Source: CAZMXS01 sp964570325 | GTDB taxonomy: Bacteria > Verrucomicrobiota > Kiritimatiellia > CAIQIC01 > CAZMXS01 | Length of the DNA stretch: 64,000 bases | Direction of reading: 5' to 3' | Assembly (NCBI GenBank): GCA_964570325.1 | Contig: CAZMXS010000010.1 | Coordinates: 31,442 to 95,441, forward strand | Shown here: positions 17,266 through 25,422 of the stretch, piece after piece | Layout of the letters: each line of letters starts with the position of its first letter | Numbering within the stretch: the first letter of the stretch is position 1 | The notes under the pieces: model-generated | Database searches by the model: none | What the model saw: only the letters and a program-made list of their open reading frames with translations | Told to the model about the DNA's origin: nothing | Program-made: the position numbers and the translations under genes

Positions 17266-17676
17266 GTGGTACAGAAGATATCGGAATATGTCGCTACGGG
17301 CCGTCGGAAAACGGCGGTTGCCCGTGTCCGGCTCGCGCACGGGGTCGGCAAGATCATCGTCAACGGCCGGGATTTCAAGGCGTATTTCCCGGTGGAATCC
17401 ATCCGGAATTTTATCGAGCAGCCGTTCAAGGCGACGGATACCCTCAAGCGGTATGACGTGATCGCCACGCTTAATGGCGGCGGGCTCAATGGGCAGGCCG
17501 GCGCGTTGCGCCACGGGATTTCCCGCGCCCTGCTCTACACGGACACCACGGAGGAGAAACCCATCCGCAAGGCCCTCAAGTCCGGCGGTTTCCTGACCCG
17601 CGACCAGCGCATGAAGGAGCGCAAGAAATACGGACAACCGGGGGCGCGCAAGCGGTTCCAGTTCTCGAAACGCTAA
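17266..17676 (+). CDS. rpsI: 30S ribosomal protein S9
   Basis: The 136-residue product shows S9 features: YVATGRRKTAVARV near the start, GGGLNGQAGALRHGISRALL in the middle, and the basic tail KKYGQPGARKRFQFSKR that reaches the decoding centre. The start is GTG 17266, supported by GGAGG at 17252-17256. It lies 24 bp after rplM and is followed by a terminator. Confidence 0.97.
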   Translation: MVQKISEYVATGRRKTAVARVRLAHGVGKIIVNGRDFKAYFPVESIRNFIEQPFKATDTLKRYDVIATLNGGGLNGQAGALRHGISRALLYTDTTEEKPIRKALKSGGFLTRDQRMKERKKYGQPGARKRFQFSKR

Positions 17677-17700
17677 TCCTTGCCGCCGTTTGCCGCGACG

Positions 17701-17740
17701 ACCCCGAATGTCAACCGCATTCGGGGTTTGTCGTTTCTTC
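17701..17740 (+). terminator. Intrinsic terminator after rpsI
   Basis: Stem ACCCCGAATG (17701-17710) pairs perfectly with CATTCGGGGT (17718-17727) around a 7-base loop, followed by the T-rich run TTGTCGTTTCTT. Confidence 0.75.
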
Positions 17741-17777
17741 GACAGGCGGTTGTGGATGCATAATCTTGGACCGAGAA

Positions 17778-17857
17778 ACTTGAGGTTGAAAACCTGAGAT
17801 TTGAGTGAAAAAACAGCGGGCAATCGCCGCCGACTTTTCACCTTGAAATTTGAACTT
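17778..17857. repeat. Degenerate heptamer repeats upstream of argJ
   Basis: Units of seven bases (ACTTGAG GTTGAAA ACCTGAG ATTTGAG near 17778, and ACCTTGA AATTTGA ACTT running into the argJ ATG) repeat with 7-bp period. The second block shares 14 bases (ACCTTGAAATTTGA) with the spacer before the gene at 11766. Confidence 0.4.
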
Positions 17858-19063
17858 ATGAAAACTCCACATGTAAACATTCAAGAAATGATCCGGCTCC
17901 CCAAGGGCTTTCGGGCCGGCGGGGTGGCCGCCGGGCTCAAGAAAAGCGGCGATCGTGACATGGCGCTGATTTTTTCCGACACGCCCTGCGCGATGGCCGG
18001 CACGTTCACCACCAATCAGGTCAAAGCCGCGACGGTGAAACTCGACATGGCGCGGCTCAAGAGCCGGACGCCGGGCCACGGGGTGATCATCAACAGCGGC
18101 AACGCGAACTGTTGCAATGGGCCGCAAGGGATGAAAGATGCGGAGCGGATGGCGGCATTGACCGCTGAATTACTCGGGGTCAGTCCGCAGACCTGCTACG
18201 TCTGCTCCACCGGCCGGATTGGCGTTAACCTGCCGATGGATATCATTGAACCCGGCATTCGGAAGATTGTCGGCGCCATTCGCGCGGATGGCGGCGAGGA
18301 GGCCGCGCGCGCGATTATGACCACGGACACGCGACCAAAATTTGGCACCGTCCGCCTGAAGATCGGCGACCGGCCGGTGATCCTTTCCGGCATGGCCAAG
18401 GGCGCGGGGATGATTGAGCCCCACATGGCGACCATGCTTTGTTTCCTGCTGACCGATGCGCGGGTCAAGCCCGGCGCGCTGCAGCGGGCGCTGTCGGATG
18501 CGGTCGCGGATAGTTTCAACCGCATCACGGTGGACGGCGACATGAGCACGAACGACACCGTCCTGTTCTTCGCGAATGGCCAGGCCGGCAATGCCGAACT
18601 CGGCCCGGGCCATAAGGATTGGCCGGCATTTGCCGCGGCAGTCCGGGCCTTGTGCCTCAACCTGGCGTTGAAGATGGTTCATGACGGCGAAGGCGCCGAC
18701 AAGTTTGTCACCATCCGGGTCAAGGGCGCGCGGAATGCGGCGGACGCGGATGTCGCGGCTCGGTCGGTCGCCAATTCCATGCTGGTGAAAACCTCCTGGG
18801 CCGGCGGCTACCCGAACTGGGGCCGGATCATGGATGCGCTGGGCTACAGCCCGGCGCGGGTAATTGAAAACAAGGTCGAAATGTTCTATGACGGACGCCT
18901 GGCCGTCCGCCAAGGCGTCAAGGCTGGGGTGTCCATTGACCAGATGAAGCGCATTCAGGCGCAAAAGGATTTTACGATCACGATTGATCTGCACCTCGGC
19001 CAGGGCGAGGCGGTGATCTATACGTGCAACTGCACGGAGGAGTACGTGCGGATCAATATGTAA
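17858..19063 (+). CDS. argJ: Glutamate N-acetyltransferase / amino-acid N-acetyltransferase ArgJ
   Basis: ArgJ transfers acetyl from N-acetylornithine to glutamate, closing the arginine acetyl cycle; many also use acetyl-CoA. The 401-residue precursor carries the self-cleavage site in EPHMATMLCFLLTDA (the Thr after Ala becomes the nucleophile), plus GFRAGGVAAGLKKSG, INSGNANC, KGAGMIEP and DGDMSTNDTV. The start at ATG 17858 (MKTPHVN) is chosen because the family N-terminus follows. It heads the argJ-argB-argD-argG run. Whether it is mono- or bifunctional cannot be told; no argA is present. Confidence 0.94.
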   Translation: MKTPHVNIQEMIRLPKGFRAGGVAAGLKKSGDRDMALIFSDTPCAMAGTFTTNQVKAATVKLDMARLKSRTPGHGVIINSGNANCCNGPQGMKDAERMAALTAELLGVSPQTCYVCSTGRIGVNLPMDIIEPGIRKIVGAIRADGGEEAARAIMTTDTRPKFGTVRLKIGDRPVILSGMAKGAGMIEPHMATMLCFLLTDARVKPGALQRALSDAVADSFNRITVDGDMSTNDTVLFFANGQAGNAELGPGHKDWPAFAAAVRALCLNLALKMVHDGEGADKFVTIRVKGARNAADADVAARSVANSMLVKTSWAGGYPNWGRIMDALGYSPARVIENKVEMFYDGRLAVRQGVKAGVSIDQMKRIQAQKDFTITIDLHLGQGEAVIYTCNCTEEYVRINM

Positions 19064-19065
19064 AT

Positions 19066-19140
19066 CTCGTACTCGATACGAGCTTGGGCTGTTTCTTTCG
19101 AGTAGGAGTACGAGTACGATCCGCGAGTACGAGTAGCGAG
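19066..19140. repeat. 6-bp-period GAGTAC repeat between argJ and argB
   Basis: The spacer is dominated by variants of CGAGTA/TACTCG: CTCGTACTCG at the left, then CGAGTAGGAGTACGAGTACG and CGAGTACGAGTAGCGAG at the right. The copies are in both orientations, so the ends can pair in RNA. No gene or standard attenuator is visible. Confidence 0.5.
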
Positions 19141-19149
19141 GTCATTCCC

Positions 19150-20022
19150 ATGCAAAAAGTCATCGAAAAAGCCGACGTCCTGATCGAAGCGCTGCCGTAT
19201 ATCCAGAAGTTCCGGGGCGATGTCGTGGTCGTCAAGTTCGGCGGCAGCGCCGTGGAGGACAAGACCGCCGTCGCAAACATCCTGAAGGATATTGCGTTCA
19301 TGGAATGCGTCGGGCTCTGCCCCGTGCTGGTCCACGGCGGCGGCAAGGCGATTTCTCAGCGGATGACGGAAGCCGGCCTCAAACCGGCCTTCCTCAAGGG
19401 CTTGCGGGTGACGGATGCCGATTCGATCCGGATCGTTGAGCAGGTGCTGAACCGGGAGGTCAATGCCGACCTGGTCCAGCAGCTCGAGGGGTTCGGCTGC
19501 AAGGCGCGCGGTCTGCACGGCGAGCATATCATCACCGCGGCCAAACACACGGAGCGGGATCCGCAGAGCGGCGCGACGCTGGACTGGGGCTTTGTCGGCG
19601 ACGTGACGGACGTGGATGTCGAGATTATCCGGGCCTTTATCCGCTCGCAGATCGTGCCGGTAATCACCCCGCTCGGGTATGGGCGGGACCGGCTGCTGTA
19701 TAATATCAATGCCGACGAGGCCGCGGCGGCGATCGCCACCAAACTGGAGGCGCGCAAGCTGGTGTTTCTCTCGGACGTGCCCGGCCTGTTGCGCGACCCG
19801 GCGGATAAAACTTCGATTATCTCCACGCTCAAACTCGGCGAGGTGGAGGAGCTGATCCGCCGCGGGGTGATCAGCGGCGGGATGATCCCGAAGATCGGCG
19901 GCGCGATCAAGGCGCTCAAGTCCGGGGTCAGGAAAACGCATATTATTGACGCGGCGTTGCCGCATTCTTTGTTGTTGGAGTTGTTTACGGATCAGGGAGT
20001 CGGAACGGAGATTGTCCAATGA
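19150..20022 (+). CDS. argB: Acetylglutamate kinase
   Basis: ArgB phosphorylates N-acetylglutamate, the second arginine step. The 290-residue product has DVVVVKFGGSAVED, LCPVLVHGGGKAIS, GLRVTD, YNINADEAAAAIATKLEA and FLSDVPGLL, plus the C-terminal RRGVISGGMIPKI segment of the kinase fold. The N-terminal helix (VIEKADVLIEALPYIQKF) resembles that of arginine-inhibited hexameric forms, so feedback inhibition is possible. The start at ATG 19150 fits this helix. The stop overlaps argD by ATGA. Confidence 0.95.
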   Translation: MQKVIEKADVLIEALPYIQKFRGDVVVVKFGGSAVEDKTAVANILKDIAFMECVGLCPVLVHGGGKAISQRMTEAGLKPAFLKGLRVTDADSIRIVEQVLNREVNADLVQQLEGFGCKARGLHGEHIITAAKHTERDPQSGATLDWGFVGDVTDVDVEIIRAFIRSQIVPVITPLGYGRDRLLYNINADEAAAAIATKLEARKLVFLSDVPGLLRDPADKTSIISTLKLGEVEELIRRGVISGGMIPKIGGAIKALKSGVRKTHIIDAALPHSLLLELFTDQGVGTEIVQ

Positions 20023-21224
20023 ATTCATCCAGTGAAGTCGTGCAGACCCATCAGCGGTATGTCATGTCCACCTACGCGCCGGAGACGGTATTTGTCCGGG
20101 GCCGGGGCGCCAAGCTGTGGGATTTCGAGAACCGGGAGTACCTTGATTTCCTGTCCGGCATTTCCGTGCTGAACGTCGGGCATTGCCACCCGAAGGTGGT
20201 CGCGGCGGTCACGCGGCAGGCCGGCAAGCTGATGCATACGTCGAACCTGTTCTTCAACGAGAACCAGCCGGCGCTGGCCAAGGCGCTCTCCGAGCGGTCG
20301 CTCGGCGGCAAGTGTTTCTTTTGTAACTCGGGCGCCGAGGCGAACGAAGGTCTGATCAAGCTCGCGCGGCTTTGGGGTCACGCCGAGGGCCGGTATGAGA
20401 TCATTACCATGCGGAACTCGTTCCATGGCCGGACGCTGGCCACGCTGACCGCGACCGGACAGACGAAATATCAGAAGGGCTTCGAGCCGATGGTGCCCGG
20501 TTTCGCCTACGCCGACTTCAACGACCTGGCGTCGGTCCAGGCGGCCCTTACGGACCGGACCGTCGGCGTGCTCGTCGAGGCCGTCCAGGGCGAAGGCGGC
20601 ATCCTGCCGGCCACCGCCGAGTTCATGCAGGGCCTGCGCAAGCTGTGCGACGAGAAGAACCTGTTAATGCTGTGCGACGAGGTTCAGTGCGGCATGGGCC
20701 GGACGGGCAAATGGTTCGGCTACCAGCACTATAATGTCCAGCCGGACGCGATCTCGCTGGCCAAGGCGCTCGGCGGCGGCTTCCCGATCGGCGCGCTCTG
20801 CGCCGGGCCGAAACTGTCCGACGTCTTCAAGCCGGGCAATCACGCCAGCACCTTCGGCGGCAATCCGCTGGCCTGCGCCGCGGCGCTGGCCGTGATCGAG
20901 GTGATCGAGGAGGAGGAACTGCTCCGGAACGCCGAGCGAATGGGCAAATTGTTCATGGACGAGTTGCGGAAACTGGCCGAGAAATACTACTTCATCAAGG
21001 AAATCCGGGGCCTGGGCCTGATGGTCGGCATGGTTTGCGACCGGCCCGTCAAGCCGCTGGAAAAGATCGCCAAGGAGAAAGGGCTGGTAACCATCGCGAC
21101 CGCGGAAAAGGTGATCCGGTTCCTGCCGCCGCTGAATGTGAACGATCAGTTGATCAAAAAAGCCGCGCAAATTATGGACGAGGCCTGTGTGGCCTGGCCC
21201 GAGCCGTGGGGGAGGAATGCCTAA
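20019..21224 (+). CDS. argD: Acetylornithine aminotransferase
   Basis: A PLP enzyme converting N-acetylglutamate semialdehyde to N-acetylornithine; family members may also serve as succinyldiaminopimelate aminotransferase in lysine synthesis. The 401-residue class III aminotransferase has CNSGAEANEGLIKLAR, SFHGRTLATLTATG, EAVQGEGGI, CDEVQCGMGRTG and the PLP lysine in SLAKALGGGFPIGA. It overlaps argB by 4 bp, and its TAA directly abuts the argG ATG. Confidence 0.94.
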   Translation: MNSSSEVVQTHQRYVMSTYAPETVFVRGRGAKLWDFENREYLDFLSGISVLNVGHCHPKVVAAVTRQAGKLMHTSNLFFNENQPALAKALSERSLGGKCFFCNSGAEANEGLIKLARLWGHAEGRYEIITMRNSFHGRTLATLTATGQTKYQKGFEPMVPGFAYADFNDLASVQAALTDRTVGVLVEAVQGEGGILPATAEFMQGLRKLCDEKNLLMLCDEVQCGMGRTGKWFGYQHYNVQPDAISLAKALGGGFPIGALCAGPKLSDVFKPGNHASTFGGNPLACAAALAVIEVIEEEELLRNAERMGKLFMDELRKLAEKYYFIKEIRGLGLMVGMVCDRPVKPLEKIAKEKGLVTIATAEKVIRFLPPLNVNDQLIKKAAQIMDEACVAWPEPWGRNA

Positions 21225-22430
21225 ATGAAAATAGTGCTCGCTTATTCGGGTGGTTTGGACACGTCGGTCATTCTGCGTTGGCTGGTGGAAACCTACAAGG
21301 CCGAGGTGATCGCTTTCGCGGCCAACATCGGCCAGGCGGAGGAACTGGGCGGCTTGAAGCAGAAGGCGCTGAAAACCGGCGCTTCCAAAATCTACATTGA
21401 TGATCTGCGCGCCGAGTTCGCGCGCGACTTCATCTTTCCGATGCTGCGCGCGGGCGCGGTCTACGAGTCCGGTTATCTGCTGGGAACCTCAATTGCCCGC
21501 CCGCTGATCGCCAAGCGGATGGTGGAGATCGCGCGGGCCCATCAGGCCGACGCCATCAGCCATGGCGCGACCGGCAAGGGCAACGACCAGGTTCGGTTCG
21601 AGGTGACGGCCTACGCGCTGATGCCCAACATTCAGATCATTGCGCCCTGGCGCGAACCGCGGTTCCGCGAGCAGTTCGCCGGGCGGCGGGCGATGATTGA
21701 ATATTGCGAGCGGCATCGAATTCCGGTCGAGGTCACATCGAAGAAACCGTATTCCACGGATCGCAATCTGCTGCACATCTCGTTCGAGGGCGGGATTCTC
21801 GAGGATGCTTGGAACGAGCCGCCGCCGGAAATGTTCAAGCTGTCCGTCGCGCCGGAAAAGGCGCCGGCGAAGCCGGAATATGTCGAGATCGAGTTCAAGG
21901 GCGGCGACGCCGTCGCCGTGAACGGCAAGCGGTTGAACCCGCTGCAGGTCATGGAGACGTTGAATGCGCTCGGCGGTCGGCACGGCGTGGGCCGGGCGGA
22001 CCTGGTGGAAAATCGGTTCGTGGGGATCAAGAGCCGCGGCGTTTACGAAACGCCAGGCGGCACGATTCTGCACAAAGCCCGCGAAGCGGTGGAGCAGATT
22101 ACCATGGATCGCGAGGTGCTCCATCTGCGTAATTCGCTGGTGCCGCGCTACGCCGAACTGGTCTACTATGGTTTCTGGTTCGCGCCGGAACGGATCATGC
22201 TCCAAAAGGCGATGGACGAAGCCGCTGCCTGCGTCACGGGCGTTGCGCGCCTGAAGCTGTACAAAGGTTCCTGTGTGATCGCCGGGCGCAAGTCGAAGCA
22301 GTCGCTGTTCGATCCGCGTCTCGCCAGTTTCGAAGGCAATGTCGGTTACGACCAGGGCGACGCCACCGGCTTCATCAAGCTCAACGCGCTGCGTTTGCGC
22401 GTGCGCGCGCGAGCCCTAGGCAAAAAATAA
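21225..22430 (+). CDS. argG: Argininosuccinate synthase
   Basis: ArgG condenses citrulline and aspartate using ATP. The 401-residue product begins IVLAYSGGLDTSVILRWL (PP-loop), then YLLGTSIARPLIAK, HGATGKGNDQVRFE, KPYSTDRNLLHIS, DLVENRFVGIKSRGVYETPGG and the C-terminal KLYKGSCVIAGRKS. It starts directly at the argD stop. argF, argC and argH are not in the window, so the pathway is split in this genome. Confidence 0.96.
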   Translation: MKIVLAYSGGLDTSVILRWLVETYKAEVIAFAANIGQAEELGGLKQKALKTGASKIYIDDLRAEFARDFIFPMLRAGAVYESGYLLGTSIARPLIAKRMVEIARAHQADAISHGATGKGNDQVRFEVTAYALMPNIQIIAPWREPRFREQFAGRRAMIEYCERHRIPVEVTSKKPYSTDRNLLHISFEGGILEDAWNEPPPEMFKLSVAPEKAPAKPEYVEIEFKGGDAVAVNGKRLNPLQVMETLNALGGRHGVGRADLVENRFVGIKSRGVYETPGGTILHKAREAVEQITMDREVLHLRNSLVPRYAELVYYGFWFAPERIMLQKAMDEAAACVTGVARLKLYKGSCVIAGRKSKQSLFDPRLASFEGNVGYDQGDATGFIKLNALRLRVRARALGKK

Positions 22431-22436
22431 GGAAAC

Positions 22437-22464
22437 CGCGAATTAACGCGAATTTTCGCGAATT
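22437..22464. repeat. Left array: three CGCGAATT units at 10-bp period
   Basis: CGCGAATT occurs at 22437, 22447 and 22457 with 2-base spacers (AA, TT). Exactly one helical turn separates units. The mirror-image array lies at 22869-22896, on the other side of the GxxExxY gene. Confidence 0.8.
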
Positions 22465-22477
22465 GGGAGGGGTCGGG

Positions 22478-22864
22478 GTGGCGGCGGAGGTTCTGGAAAA
22501 GGAATTAGTGTATCAACTTGTCGGGTGCGCAATGCGTGTACATCGGGAAGTCGGATACGGATTGCGGGAAGAGACTTATGAACGCGCGCTATGCGTGGAG
22601 CTGGCGCATAATTCCTTGAAATACGACCAGCAATTGGCTTTTCCGGTCTTTTATCGCGGCCAGAAAATGGATGACTATATCCCTGACATGGCCGTCGAAC
22701 AGAGAGTTTTGATTGACGCGAAAACCATCGATGCCATAACCGATACCGAACGCGGGCAGATGTTGAACTATCTTCGTATCACTGGTTACAGAGTAGGTTT
22801 GATTATCAATTTCAAGCACCCTTCCCTGCAGCGGGAGCGCATGGTTCTTGATCCATCGAGATAA
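22478..22864 (+). CDS. GxxExxY-family protein
   Basis: A 128-residue protein with the motif GLREETY and the PD-(D/E)XK-like middle and end (YIPDMAVEQRVLIDAKTID, LNYLRITGYRVGLIINF), the profile of the GxxExxY (DUF5618-like) family. The family is thought to be nuclease-related, but its function is not established as far as I know. The start is GTG 22478, supported by GGGAGGGG five bases before; a TTG at 22463 has no ribosome site. The gene interrupts an otherwise amino-acid-biosynthetic run and is bracketed by opposite 10-bp-period arrays, suggesting that it arrived as a cassette. Confidence 0.8.
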   Translation: MAAEVLEKELVYQLVGCAMRVHREVGYGLREETYERALCVELAHNSLKYDQQLAFPVFYRGQKMDDYIPDMAVEQRVLIDAKTIDAITDTERGQMLNYLRITGYRVGLIINFKHPSLQRERMVLDPSR

Positions 22865-22868
22865 AAAC

Positions 22869-22896
22869 AATTCGCGATAATTCGCGTCAATTCGCG
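22869..22896. repeat. Right array: three AATTCGCG units at 10-bp period
   Basis: AATTCGCG occurs at 22869, 22879 and 22889, the reverse complement of the left array with the same period and copy number. It ends eight bases before the lysA ATG and replaces the position where a Shine-Dalgarno would be expected. Confidence 0.8.
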
Positions 22897-22904
22897 GTCA
22901 ATAA

Positions 22905-24167
22905 ATGAATGCGTATACATACAAGCTCAACACGCTCCACGCCGAGGGCGTCCCGGTCCCCGCCCTGGCCCGGCGATACGGCACGCCGCTCTACATTTAC
23001 AGCCAGACGCATTTGCGGTCCCAGTACGCCGCGCTTCAGGCGGCCATGCGCGAGTTCAACCCGCTGATCTGCTTTTCGGTCAAGACCAACACCAATGCCG
23101 CGGTGATCAGCACATTTGCGGCGGAAGGCGCCGGGGCGGACGTGGTGTCCGGCGGCGAACTCCAGCGCGCGCGGCGCGCGGGCGTCGCGGCGAACCGGAT
23201 CGTTTTCGCGGGCGTCGGCAAGACCACGGCGGAAATCGAGCTGGCCCTGCGCGCCGGCATCCTGTTTTTTACGGTGGAGTCGGAGCCGGAGATGGAGCGG
23301 ATTGCCGCATGCGCGGCCCGGCTCAAGCGAACCGCGCGGATCGCCTTTCGGGTCAACCCGGACGTGGATCCCCGCACCCACAAGTACATCAGCACGGGCA
23401 AGCAGGAGAACAAGTTCGGGCTTGATCTCCAGCGCATCGCGCGCGCTTACGCGCGCGCGGCGCGGCGGCCGGAATTGGAACTTGCCGGTTTGCACCTGCA
23501 CATTGGTTCGCAGATTCTTTCGCCGGCGCCGTTCGCCGAGGCGCTCTGGCGGGTGTCGTCCCTCTGTCGCGACCTCAAGCAGCGTTATCCTGCGTTCCGC
23601 TATCTCGACATCGGCGGCGGGCTGGGCATTCGCTACCAGCCGGGCCAGGAGACGCCGGACCCGCGTAAATTGGCCGCCGCTTTGCGGCCCATTCTGAAGA
23701 AACTGGACTTGCAACTGGTCATGGAGCCCGGCCGGTTCCTGGTCGGCAACGCCGGGATTCTGGTCGCGACCGTCCAGTACGTGAAAGACGGCCCCGGGAA
23801 AAAGTTTGTCGTGGTGGACGCGGGCATGAACGATTTGATCCGCCCGCCGCTATACCAGGCCTATCATGAAATCCTGCCGGTTCAAAAAACGGCGCGGCGC
23901 TATTTTGGCGATCTGGTCGGTCCGATCTGCGAATCGAGCGATTTTCTCGCCGCCGACCGCGAGCTGCCGGCCGTGGCCGCGGGCGATTGCGTGGCGGTGA
24001 TGAGCGCCGGCGCCTACGGCTTTGCCATGGCCTCCAACTATAACAGCCGCCCGCGTGCCGCCGAGGTCATGGTCGCCGGCCGCCGGGCCGCGCTGATCCG
24101 CCGCCGCGAGACGGTCGCGGACCTGGTGCGCGCCGAGGTGCGGCCGGTCTGGCAGCATTCCGCGTGA
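22905..24167 (+). CDS. lysA: Diaminopimelate decarboxylase
   Basis: LysA decarboxylates meso-diaminopimelate to lysine, the last step of the pathway. The 420-residue fold-type III PLP enzyme shows the PLP lysine in LICFSVKTNTN, VSGGELQRA, HIGSQI, IGGGLGIRY, EPGRFLVGNAG and the active-site cysteine in VGPICESSDFLA, with MSAGAYGFAMASNYNSRPR near the end. dapA and dapB lie just downstream. The nearest upstream sequence is the AATTCGCG array and no strong ribosome site is seen. Confidence 0.95.
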   Translation: MNAYTYKLNTLHAEGVPVPALARRYGTPLYIYSQTHLRSQYAALQAAMREFNPLICFSVKTNTNAAVISTFAAEGAGADVVSGGELQRARRAGVAANRIVFAGVGKTTAEIELALRAGILFFTVESEPEMERIAACAARLKRTARIAFRVNPDVDPRTHKYISTGKQENKFGLDLQRIARAYARAARRPELELAGLHLHIGSQILSPAPFAEALWRVSSLCRDLKQRYPAFRYLDIGGGLGIRYQPGQETPDPRKLAAALRPILKKLDLQLVMEPGRFLVGNAGILVATVQYVKDGPGKKFVVVDAGMNDLIRPPLYQAYHEILPVQKTARRYFGDLVGPICESSDFLAADRELPAVAAGDCVAVMSAGAYGFAMASNYNSRPRAAEVMVAGRRAALIRRRETVADLVRAEVRPVWQHSA

Positions 24168-24395
24168 TGAGCCGGCCGCCGGCGGCGCATCCCCAAGTTT
24201 TCCGGGAATCACTCTGCATCGGCAGGCTTAAGAGAAGTCCGAAAAGTCCGCTACGTCCGACTGACGTGAACGGCGGCGCAGACGGGCCGGTATGCCGAAC
24301 TTCCTTGGTTTACACTGAAACGCGGGGCAAAGGCATCACCGGCGGGTGCGCCGGAGCGGTGTGATCCCGCGGGGTGGTTCGGAATAAACTGTACA
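24168..24395. other. Spacer between lysA and the dapA palindromes, with a 9-bp-period repeat
   Basis: No convincing gene is seen. GTCCG occurs at 24237, 24246 and 24255, exactly 9 bp apart, within AGTCCGAAAAGTCCGCTACG. The remainder has no structure that I recognise. Confidence 0.45.
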
Positions 24396-24450
24396 TTTTT
24401 CCAATGATTGGAAAAATCCACCCTGGATTTTCCAATGATTGGAAAAATCC
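24396..24450. promoter_or_regulatory. Two tandem palindromes TTTTCCAATGATTGGAAAA before dapA
   Basis: Two copies of TTTTCCAATGATTGGAAAA (centred near 24406 and 24437, 31 bp apart) each have 8-bp perfect arms around TGA; the second extends outward to GGATT/AATCC. They stop just before the dapA ribosome site. A dimeric regulator binding on one DNA face is possible, since 31 bp is about three turns. The same arms recur inside rsmA, so a dispersed repeat is the alternative. Confidence 0.55.
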
Positions 24451-24468
24451 GCCTGGAGGGTGGTTGTC

Positions 24469-25335
24469 ATGTTTGAAGGTGCCTATACCGCGATCGTCAC
24501 GCCGTTTAATCGGGACGGCACGGTGGATTTTGGAAAGCTGCGCGAACTGGTTGAACTCCAGGTCAAGGGCGGAATGGACGGGATCGTGCCGGTGGGCACG
24601 ACCGGCGAGTCGCCGACGCTGGACTACCAGGAGCATGCGCAAGTTATCGAAACCTGCATTAACGCGGCCAACCGCCGGCTCAAGATCATTGCCGGCACCG
24701 GCGCCAACTCGACCCGCGAGGCCTTGGAACTGACCCGGCACGCGATCGCCGCGGGCGCCGACGGGACGCTGCAGGTGACGCCCTATTACAACAAGCCCAA
24801 CGCCACCGGCCTGATCCGGCACTTTACTGCCGTGGCCGACCTCGGGTTGCCGACGGTGCTTTACAACATCCCGGGGCGAACCGGCCGCGAAATTCCGGTC
24901 GACACCGTCGTCGAACTGGCGCGGCATCCGAAGATCGTTGCGTTAAAGGAGGCCGGCGGCAGCGTGGACCGCGTCAGCCAGATCGTGGCGCGGTGCCCGA
25001 TCGAAATTCTGTCGGGCGACGACGCGTTGACCCTGCCGATGATGGCGGTCGGCGCGGTGGGCGTCATCAGCGTGGCGTCGAACGTCGCGCCGCAGGCCGT
25101 GGCGGACATGGTGCACGCGGCGTTGCGGGGCGACTTTGTCGGCGCGCGCCAGTTGCACCAGCGCTATTACCGGTTGTTCACGGATCTGTTCGTGGACACG
25201 AACCCGATTCCGGTCAAGGCCGCGCTGGCGATGATGGGCCGAATCGAAGAGGTCTATCGGTTGCCGCTGTGCGAACTGGGCGAGGCTCCGCGTCGAAAGC
25301 TGGCGGAGACGCTGCGGGCAGTGGGGCTGATGTAA
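24469..25335 (+). CDS. dapA: 4-hydroxy-tetrahydrodipicolinate synthase
   Basis: DapA condenses pyruvate and aspartate semialdehyde, the committed step to DAP and lysine. The 288-residue TIM barrel has AYTAIVTPFN, GTTGESPTL, TPYYNKPNATGLIRHF, YNIPGRTG and the Schiff-base lysine in IVALKEAGGS. The start is ATG 24469, with GGAGGG at 24455-24460. It begins the dapA-dapB-folK-panB-panC run. The palindromes directly upstream are candidate operators. Confidence 0.96.
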   Translation: MFEGAYTAIVTPFNRDGTVDFGKLRELVELQVKGGMDGIVPVGTTGESPTLDYQEHAQVIETCINAANRRLKIIAGTGANSTREALELTRHAIAAGADGTLQVTPYYNKPNATGLIRHFTAVADLGLPTVLYNIPGRTGREIPVDTVVELARHPKIVALKEAGGSVDRVSQIVARCPIEILSGDDALTLPMMAVGAVGVISVASNVAPQAVADMVHAALRGDFVGARQLHQRYYRLFTDLFVDTNPIPVKAALAMMGRIEEVYRLPLCELGEAPRRKLAETLRAVGLM

Positions 25336-25422
25336 GGGAGTTTCAGCGTCGGCGCGGATTGCGGATCAATGGCGTTTATTTGGCCATTGGCCGGCGGCAA
25401 TGGGACGGAAGCGAGGTTAAGA

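Noticed and set aside
17741..17857. Arginine-responsive riboswitch or leader peptide before argJ
   Set aside because: I see only heptamer repeats; no Arg-rich leader frame or terminator/antiterminator pair is convincing.
24237..24450. CRISPR array
   Set aside because: The units are 9-bp or palindromic 19-bp repeats with no spacer-sized unique segments, and there are only two or three copies; no cas genes are in the window.
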